Under the pieces are notes generated by a model. It ran no database searches. It had not been told where the DNA came from and was given only the letters and a program-made list of their open reading frames with translations. The position numbers and the translations under genes are program-made. From Staphylotrichum longicolle (Eukaryota; Ascomycota; Sordariomycetes; Sordariales; Chaetomiaceae), in the NCBI GenBank assembly GCA_019096155.1, contig JAHCVI010000002.1, positions 1,798,001 to 1,862,000 on the forward strand: a stretch of DNA of 64,000 bases, in the 5' to 3' direction. Shown here piece by piece: positions 1-10,000 of this stretch. The first letter of the stretch is position 1. Each line of letters starts with the position of its first letter.

Positions 1-1008
1 GGGTGCTCTCCGGGTTCGGGTGCTGCCTGTGTGTTTGCATGGCGGTGAGTGTAAGTCGCACCACACCAGCAAGTACGTTACTTGCAGTCGAACATGATCC
101 CCAAACGACAGACAAATCGACAAAAATGACTGAGACGTGGGACGACGACGCACCATAGCTTCCGCGGCACCGCAACCGCCTGCTGTTCCTGGCCCGCCAT
201 TTTGATGTGTGATGTTGATGTTTGAGTCAAAGTAAACAAACGCCTTGTCTTGCCTCTTTCTCCCGCTGCCTGCCTGCCTGCCTGCCTGCCTGCTTGTTTG
301 CTTTCTTGCTGCAAGTCACAACCGCTTGTCTCGGCGTCTCTCAAGTCCAGGAACTCAGCAGAAATGATGACACAGTGCAAAGCTCAGAAACGCAACACGC
401 AAGAAAGCCAACCCAAAAGGAACGCCGTCTTGAGCCGAGGCTGCGATCATCGGATTCCGAGGCAACTGAAGCACTAAGACAGATAGCACTGTAGCACGAG
501 TCCACACACAATGCGGGGTTGTCGGGAAACCAGTACCCGGCCCCCCCGGATTCGGAACGCCGATCCCCCTCGGGCCGGGTCCAGCATCAGCTTAGCATCG
601 GCTCGGCAGCGGAGCACTTGTTCCTGCCATCCGTCACCCCAACTCCATATCTTGAAAGCTCTGGTGTCATAAATCAACCAACGACGTCACGGAAGATTGC
701 CATGGGAAGACCAAGAGTTGGTTGCATTTGAGGCATAATAACTTCGCATCTCATCAATAACGCCACTATAAATAAGCACCTCTCCGAACCCCTTGATCCA
801 CTGGCTCCAGGTAAACACCCCTTCCTGCCCCGCCGCCCCAGTCCCATACTCTACACAGCTAAGTAGTACACAAGAAATAACAGGGCCAACTCCACCCACC
901 ACAACAAACCCGAAACCAAAGCCAGCATTGTAAAAGAAACACCCCCTCCAACGACCTCATTCCAACCCCATAACCACCCAAATCCACACCCCGCCTCAGC
1001 CTTCTGTC
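1..1008. other. Intergenic region, 3' flank of TRA1
   Basis: No supported gene. The short open frames here (the longest about 100 codons) resemble no family and have low-complexity content. The only structure is a tetranucleotide microsatellite at 266-293. This is the downstream (3') side of TRA1, so its 3' UTR and terminator probably lie in about 700-1008. Confidence 0.6.
266..293. repeat. (CTGC)n tetranucleotide microsatellite
   Basis: About seven perfect head-to-tail copies of CTGC in non-coding DNA. Simple repeat with no evident function, possibly polymorphic between strains. Confidence 0.9.
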
Positions 1009-4000
1009 TTACAGATATGGCATCCAGAGCGCATCGCACATGGCCAGGTTCATGGGATTCACCGCCTTGGCGATGAGATCAATCACCGTCTGGTGCGCCG
1101 GCAGGTTGCCCGCGGGCGCCTGGGCGAGCGAGACGGCCTTCTTGACAATCATTTCGCTGTTAGCCTGCACCGTCTCGCGCAGCTGGTTCTCCGTCAGGTT
1201 CATGGCCCGGTGCGAGCTCGTGAACCAGTACATCATCTCGTCGCGCACAAACAGTGTGAGCGCGTGCTCGAGCTGGAACTCGGGCTCCGTCAGGCACCGC
1301 GCGATCGCCATGACCGAGCACGCAAAGATGCCCTCGGTCGCCAGCGGGCCCATGAGCGTCTGCAGGTTGGGCGTGAGCCGGAACGGCACCGGCTCCTGGT
1401 TGTGGAAGTATGGCCGGTTGGCCGCCATGAACGAGATGAGCTCCGAGCCCCAGACGTTGCCCGAACCGCGCGCGATGTTGATCTTATGCGGGTACCGCTT
1501 GTCGATGTGCAGGATGTACGTCATGAACGTCAGCGCCGCGTACTGGTACGAGAAGCGCCGCCGGAAGAGCCAGAACTCGGAGAAGTCGGGGAATGCCCCC
1601 TGGAAATATTCGAGCGCCACCGTGTTGTCCACAAACTTCTCCTGGATCGCCCGCATCACCTCCAGCCGCGCCGTGACTGCGTGTTCCGCCGGTTTCTGTG
1701 ACGCATTCCTGGTTAGTCCTCGCCCCAGAAAAGAGCCCTGAGCCCTCAAAATACTTACCGGCCCCTTGGAATCCACAAGCCCCCGCAACTTCTCCATGGT
1801 GTACAAGACGGGCTCGTCCTTGGGAATGCCGTTCCGCCGGCAGTGGTCTTCGTAGATACCCTGGAGCGTGATGTACGTGGTGTCCTCTTGCACCAGCCTG
1901 ATATGAGGCGCAAGCGGCACCATGAGCGGCAGCGTGAACTGCAGATCACGCCTCCGGCTCTCTTTCTTGTTGGCCAGCGTCTGGTTGAGCTGTCGGAACA
2001 GCTGCAGAATGCGCTCCTCGCGCCGGCAGTGCCTTGCCGCCGGATGCTGCACCGCAAACGCGTGCACGCTGCCGTCGTGGCCGCGGATCTTGAGGCGCCG
2101 GTGCGAGGCGCCGATGGTCCGCACGAGGTCGACGTCGGGCAGGAACCTGTCGATGCGGACGAAATCCTGGTTCTTATCCTTGTGTTGCAGATACTGCCCG
2201 GGGACCTCGACGTCGTCAAACTTCTGGTACCGGAACTCGCTGAGATGCGGCGAGTAGTGCGCAAAGCTCTCGAGCGGCACCGGCGACGGCCGCCGGTCGA
2301 GCTTCTCCTCAAACTTGTCGCGCCACTTGCGGAGGTTGTGGATGTACTCGTACATCGTCGGCTTGACCTTGACAAAGTCAGACTCGAACGTGCCCCGGAT
2401 GTGGCTCGGCAGAATCGTCTCGGCGAAACGCGTTATGTTGTTCTCCGTTGCAGGAGGAAGCTTGACATCCTTGGCATACGAAGTCGGCATACGGCTCACG
2501 TACGCAAGCCCATCATTGAGGAGCGCGACGATCAACCTATAAGCGTCCTCATCTGGTGGGCACTTGAAGTGCTTCTGGATCTGGTCTACCATGGTCTCCA
2601 TCGACAACGCGAGCAGTGGGAAGGCAGTCTTCAGGACACTCATAATCTCCTCGGTGAGTTCCCAAGGTGGCTTCTTCTGCGCGCCACCCGTCTGCTCGCC
2701 CTGTGCAGCGCCGGCGGCTGGGGCAGCTTGCGCCACTGGCGTGTTTCCACTACCCCCTTCGGCTTTTGGCTCAGCCTTGGCTTGCCCGGCCGCATCCCCG
2801 CTGGCGGTCGCTGGCCGAGAATCGGCACCACCAGCCGCCGCTTCCTTCTTGGGCAGCTGTGGAGAGGCGCTCGCCTTGTTGGCCGCAGCCTGGCCGCGTC
2901 TCTGCCGCTCCTTGACTTCCTGGTTCTTCTTGATCGCGAGCATGTCCTCCCGGTTGGTCCGGAGCTGGAAGTACAGCGCCTGCGGGTAGGTTTTGGCAAT
3001 CTTGAGGAGGATGTTCTGCACCCTCGGGGCCTCCTTGTGCCCAAGACCGACCAGGAGCTGCGGAATGTACGTGATCCACCACCAGACCAGGATCTCGCCC
3101 TTAAAGTCGTCAAACCCTGACGCAATGGTGCCGTTCGCGTCGTCAAGACTCAGCAACCACAGGATACGGGCGATCAGCTTCCGCGACTTGTGGTTCTTGT
3201 AGCTCGACGCGGCCTGCAGGTAGCTTGTGAGAGCCTGCTTGGCCGCCCCGAGGTCTGTCGGATTCTCTTTGAACTTCCTGTCGTTGAAGTAGCCCCATTC
3301 CGCCCATGCCTTGGCCGCCGTGATGTCAAAGTAGAGCGCCGTGCCGTACGCGCTGTCGGCCTCTTCCTTTTGGCCGAGCTTCTCCAAGAACATGCCCTTG
3401 AGGGTGTAGAACTCGGCCTTCTGCGGAGCGCTGAAGTAGTTGAGGTTGGTGTTGTTAATAACGTCCAGCCCGCTCGTCAGCTCTTCCGGATTCTGGTAAT
3501 GGCATCTAGCCTGTTCTCTCAGCTTGAGGAACGCTTCCTGGATTTCAATGTTGGGAAGCGTGTAGATGCGGCTCAGCTGACTGATGCAGACATCCGGCAG
3601 CGCGTGCTTGCGGGCAACATGGGCAAAGCGATTGATGATCCATGCCGTCTCGTGGTATCCGCGATAAGCAAACGAGACGCCTCCCGCATTCTGCGGCTGC
3701 GGAGGCACAAGCTGAAGATAGGTGGCGTTGATGAGGCCGAAGATGTGCTGCCTCCAGGTGACGAGATCCTGCCACGCCACGATGTCGTCCCAGGTGTTGG
3801 GGAGTCGATCTCTCCACGACCCAAGAAGCAGCTTGAGCTCGCCTGACTTGACATCGAGGTTGTTCGCGTTCGTGCCTGTCAGGCTCTGGCAGATGACGCT
3901 CGCGTCATGAAGCTCAACCAGTTGTTGGAAGTTCTGGAGGACGGGGATGTGAGCTGCGGTGAGGCGCTTCGGCAGCTGATGCCATTTCCTGATGGACAGC

Positions 4001-7000
4001 TGAATCGCCTCGTCCACGACTCGGTTAAAGTCTTGCATGGTCTCTTGCTTGTTGTGCAGCTTCAGAAGAGACATGAACGCCTGGAAGAACGATCTCCTCG
4101 GTGTCGGCGCATCCATGACACCCTTGATGAGCGTATCCAGCTGCTCGCGGTTCTCTTGGTTCTGCCAGTACTCGGGGTTCCGCCACGCGCACTCCAAGAG
4201 AAGGTCTTGGAAGTTCTCGTGCTTGGCAAAGTCCTGCAGAACCTCCCACTGCTGAAGCTTCTGAGCGCAGAGCACCCAATGGTCCTCCCAGAGCATGTAC
4301 TCCGACTCGGAGAAGGGAATCACACCCGTCCTAGCCTTGATCTGAGCCGTCTCGTACATCCGCTGAGCCTTCTCCCACATGCCGTGTTGCTCGTATGACA
4401 GCGCAGCGTTCGTCTCAACGAACTGGCAGCGCCGGCGCCATGTGCCGTAGAACAGGTCATCCTCGCCAAGAGAAGCGTAGAGGTCGACCAGGGCGTCCAG
4501 GTTGCTCTCCCGCACAGCCGCCGAGTCGATCTCGGGTTTGAGAGCCGAGTTCTCCAATTGGTAGAGCGCCGTGTACCAGGCGTCATATGTCTTGGCTTCA
4601 AATTTGAGAACGTGCGGTGGGATCTTGCAGTGTGGCCATGATTTTACCGCACCAGCCATGAGAGACTGGACGACATTGGGTCGCTTGTCCATTTGCCGTG
4701 AGTGGTAGTCCTTTGTCAGCAGCGATACCAAACCACGTTCGAGATCGGCTCGGTCCTCCTTGGCCGTGGCCGACCAGAACATGGGGAATAGCGTCACCCA
4801 CAACTCATTGGCAAAGTTGGAATCCACGTGCTGGAGCTGAGTCAAGGGCTCAAGAACGTCGCGCACCCTGATATCGCCGAGCTCCGTGATGAAGCGCCGA
4901 TGGTTCGCCATGAAGGACTCGTACTTGTCATCACTCATGCTGGCGGGCTCGCGAGTGTCCTTGGAGGATCCAGTGAAGAACTGAGAAAGCTGCAAAGTCC
5001 GGAAATCCTCTTGGTGAAGCTGAATGGTCGGATTCATATCCACGCCGCCCAGGAGGAGCTGGGACGCCTGTGCCAGCCAGTACGAGTCTGCCAAAGTGTC
5101 CCAGTTCTGTGAAAGGATGACGTAGGCCAGCCGGGTACTCGCCGTCTTGGAAATGCACTTGTCGAAGATGGTCATGAACTTGTTGCGCATCTCGACGTCT
5201 TGAGCCCTGGTGCCAATGAGGAAGGCGTGCTCCATGCGCACTGTCAGTTCCGTCCGTGTGATCTTGGGGTCCTCGTAGATGCGAAGAACGAGGTCCAAGA
5301 ACTTCATCAGCATGGTTGGGTCCTGGCGATGCTCAAAAGAGATCATCTTGTGCAGGACCGCGGTCTTCTCCTTCAGGGTCGGCCACGTGCCCTCGGACCG
5401 GAAGACCCAGCCTTCCACCATCTCTAGGATCTTCTCACAGAGAGCGACATGCAGAGACTTCTCGACGATGGTTGCCAGGACGCTGAGGAACGGGCGCCGG
5501 TTGTCGCCAAGGATCTCCATGCGCATCGCGGTGACGTCGATGGCTTTGAGAATCAAGCCTGTCTGAATTTCGAGGTCATAGGGGTTCATCTCGGTGGGTG
5601 CATTCGGGTCCTGCTGCGGTCGAATGCCACTGGCCTGGTGCGCCAGTGCGGCGTAATGTGAGACGTGATCCCGGGCCAGTTTTGACTGCAGGGACTTCAT
5701 GATCGCCGGAATGTGCTGGTCAATGGTGGAGGGCTTGCGGCACCCAAGCGACCACAGCACGTTGATGCCGGAGACGTAATTCGACGCAGCCATGCTCTCC
5801 GTGGCAATGCCTGAGAGGAAGGCGATGATCTCCGAGGTCTGCGCCTCCGATTCCCCATCCGCGTCCGCATCCTCCATTGGGACGTCTTCGGGAACCGCCT
5901 CCAAGATGCGCTTGACGATCGGCTTGATATCGCGGTCACCGTCGTATTTCTTGTCGGCCATGTGCAAGCAGTCTTGGATCTCGGGGTTTTCCGACTTCAA
6001 ACACTTCTCCAAGATCTTTTGAATGTGAGCCATGTTCTTGAGAATCCAATCATCGGACTTGAAATTGAGGATGATGCGGACGACCTGCAAGGTGTTGATG
6101 ATGTTGGTGATGAACTTATCATCGTACTTGTCCGTGTCGGATGGGTCCGCAGAAAGCAGGCCCGCCGACTTCTCGCTGGCCAGAACCACGTCGGTGACGT
6201 TGGGAAACAAGTCGACGTCCAAGTCGCCCCAGTACTGGGGTTGGAGCAGGTTGTACAACAAGCTCATGGCCTTCTTGCAGAGCTCCGTCGATGGCGATGG
6301 CAATGCCGGCGCCGTCGCATCGCGTGGTTTGGCAGAGGGAAGCTGGTACCGCTCGTTCAGCTGCGCGATGAACTCAACCAGGTATTTGATCATCTTTTGC
6401 CGGCCCATGGCAGGTATCTGAAACTCTGCCCTCTCCTGCTGCCGCGCCGCTGCAGGCGAAGACCCTTGAAGGTCGTCCAGGCGCCGCTTCTTGGTGTTGG
6501 GTGACTCAGAAACAGCACGAAGAGGTTCGCTGGTCTTCCCCTCGACACGTCTCTCTTCCCACTGCCAGATCAAGTACATCATGTTGAGCGCAAGCTTGCG
6601 ACTCTCATTGGAGGGGTTCGGGGGCGACGCCACCTTGCGCAGGCACTGGATGATCAACATGGCGAACTTGTCCCGAGTGTGATAGAACAAATCGGGATGC
6701 CGGACGAGGAAGTGAAAAATGCAGGTCATCTGCTGCACATTCTGGCTTTCTTCTGCGAGGATGCGGCGCGGGGCAACCGCCCATACCGGGTTGCGGTCAG
6801 TCAAGGCCGTGTTGCACCTCTTGGGCATGACCGGAGCCATTAACTCCAAGGCTTGTGTGACGAGCGCACGCCCTTCGTTCTGGTTGGTCTTGAGGAGAGA
6901 AAAGTAGATTTGCGTGACGATTTTGGCTGGTGTCTCATAGTGCGCGATGAAGTAGCCGATCACCACATACGCCGCGTGCTTGTTGATGACGTCGTCCAGT

Positions 7001-10000
7001 CGAATGTAGGTCCATCCAAACTTGATGAAGTCCTTTCGAGCATCTTGGAGGATAGCGTGGTGGTACTTGACGATCATGGCAGACAGTTGAAGCACCTCCA
7101 TGCGGGTGTGGTCGATCCGCGGCTGCAAGAGGTCCTCCTGTGGATCGGGCAAGTTGACCTTCCAAATCTTGGTGTTGATCGAGTCGATGATTGTCCTGTC
7201 GAGGAACCGCTGGCCCTTGTTCGGCTCGCCGCGGTTCCAATGCCGCTTCACATCCATCGCAACGATTGGGTTGACGAGGTTGTGGAGAAGGTACCATTTC
7301 GTCTTCTGTGTTGCGCTCCTCCCGGCATAAACCTCGAGGCAGCGGAGCACAACCGTCCTCCAAAAGTCGATCGAGTCGCTGCAGACGACGTGCTTGTAGA
7401 TGTGTGAGAGCAAGGCCGGCGTCTCGCGGAAGTCATCCGCCGTGATCGACTCGATGAGACCGAAGAGTGACTCCAAATCCTTGGGATTCCTCGCCAGAGC
7501 TTTGGTCAAGATTGCCATCAGCTGCTCTGAGGCCTGGTCAGCTGGAAGCCGGAGACTCGGGGCCAGAGTGTTCATCTTCAGGTTCCGCTCGAGCTCTTTT
7601 CCGACCTGCTTCAGCCACTCGATATGCTCCTTGTTATCCAACCAGGACAGCGTGTTGGGAAATTGGCAGAGCGCGTCCAACATGTTGATGGTGTTGATGA
7701 TGGCGATGAACTTCGTCTCCTTGCCGTGACTTATGATGTTGTTGCACGTCTTGATGATAAACTCGACGTTTGCTGCACCATAGTCTCGGAGCACCTGGCT
7801 GTCTGGGTCTCGCAGCACCTGAGAAAAGAACCGGCCATACTTGAGCTCTTCAAGCTTGCCCAAGGTAAAAGCCCACACGTCAGATGGGTACTTGTTGAGA
7901 TACTTGTACAGCGGCTCGCGGAACGGACTGTGCTGCGTCCGCCGCAGCTTCTCCTCGAGGTCCAGCACGTTGTCGATGACACGCTCCTTGAACTGCTTGG
8001 CGGCCTCGGGAAGCAAGTGGAAGATATTGAAGACGGCAGCGATCACCTTCAACGAGCTGTGCTGCTCGAAGAAGGTGAACGAGACTTGCTGGAGGAAACC
8101 GGGCTCGGCAATCTGCTTGACGTGCTCGAGGAGGCGGGCGCCAATCTCAACTTTGAAGTAGGTCGTCAGGAGTCGCAGCAGACGGCCGAGGTTGTCCAGG
8201 CTGTGAACCGTCAAGCGCTTCGCGTCCTGCAGACTGGCAAGCACAGGCCGGAGACCGGACTGCAAGAGGTCTTTGGGCAATTTGCTAGTATGCTGAAGGA
8301 CGGCTTTCAGCGCATCGTTTGCTGCTTCGATGGTCGGCTGGGAGTCTGAGTAGAGACACTTGAAGAAGACCGAAACAACCTTGATCCGTGTGGGGTTGTT
8401 GGCGCCGCCCCCGAACTCCTCAAATCCCATTGCGCTGCTCAGAATCTTGATGCAAGAAACCCGGAGATTTACTATGAAGTCGTGTGTCCTGAACTCGAGC
8501 ATCTTGCCGGCGAGAGACTCGTCGCTCGCATCGGCCAAAGCCAGTGATTCCATGAGAAGCCGGTTGAGGTTCTCGTCGAAGGAGACAAAATCGGGCTTCA
8601 AGGACATGTAGTAAGTGACCGCGTCGATGAAGCCAATCTGGATGGCGAATGGCAACGCGCGCAGCGGTTTCGCATAGATGGGTTGCAGGAGGTGCTTGCG
8701 GTGAGGCTCGAGCAGCTCCCAAACCTCGGCCCCAGCTGCCTTGGCGATCAGCTCAAGAGATCTCCTCGCCGTGTCACGGACGTGCCTGTTCATATGCGAC
8801 AGCTCCCCGTTGAGCATCATGATAATCTGCGCAATGCGGGAGTGTTTCTGGACGGGCTGCGGAGGCTGTGGTGCTGCGGGGGGTGGAGGAGGGAGGCAAT
8901 CGGCCCGCTTGACGTTCTTTGTCAGCCTCGTCAACAAGATCTCGAGCGTGATCTGGGCCGATCTCCGCGTCTTTTCCGGGAGGTCCTGAGGCATGTCTTT
9001 GATGACATACATGAGGGCACGGACGAAGTCGATCTGCTTCGCTGCCACCCAGAGGTCTCCAAGCTCAATGTCGGTCAGCAAAGCCTTGATTCCCAAAGTG
9101 CCGCCAGTCTTGGTGAACCACTCCTCCTCATAACAACCATGGCAAAAGGTAGAAGCCAAGCTGTTGAAGAAGCTGAGGCGGGAGACGTTCGTGGGCGACC
9201 CAAAGATGGTCACGGCTGAGTTGTACATCTCCCTGATCAGCCGTTCAGCCGTATCGCGGATGTCTGGGTTCTCGGACGCCAGAGACTCCAAGATGGCGTC
9301 TGACAGGACTCTGCTGTCAAGAAAGAGAATGCCTTCGCCCAACTTTGTGTCGAAGGGGCTCGAAGCCTTCTTCATGTCAACCAGGGCGCGCCCCACCTCA
9401 ATGATGGTGAAGTGGCGAGCCAGGTTCAGGAGCAGAGTGTCCACCTCGGCCTTGAAGTCGGGAATCGACTGGGCAAACATGAGTGCCTTGATGAGGCGTT
9501 TGAGGAGGTTTTCTTCATCGTCCTTTTTCGCGATGGACCGATCCCGATCAGACGTTTCGAAAATGGAGATGTCGACATCCTTGTTGCGGGTGATGAGATC
9601 CTGAACCTGGAGACGGACAAGGCGAGGGAGGTCGTCCGGCAGGTTGTCAAAACCAACCCGCAACTTGACCTGGGCGATGATCAGATTCAAGGCCTGCCGC
9701 TTGTAGTAAGGATCATATTGCTTCGACGGCGGCGGAGACGGGCCCTTGGCCGGTTTCGGCACCTCCATCAACTTCTGGATGGCGAGCTCAATCCCGAGCT
9801 GCGCTGGGAAAGCCCTGTCCCGCTTTGAACCGATGAGCCGAACGTCAAAGCTCGACTTATCATCGACGTATTGCTGAAAGGTGACGGGAAGAGCATCTGT
9901 CATGAATTTGCGGTTTCGGCCACCAAGCTTGCCGAGGATCCTGAGAGTCGTGTGTGCGTGGAAATGGCTGTATGGATGAGGTTTGAGGTGGTCAAAGAGT

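Noticed and set aside
1843..3120. 425-codon plus-strand open frame opposite TRA1
   Set aside because: Antisense shadow; the minus strand encodes a conserved Tra1 kinase-like/FAT region.
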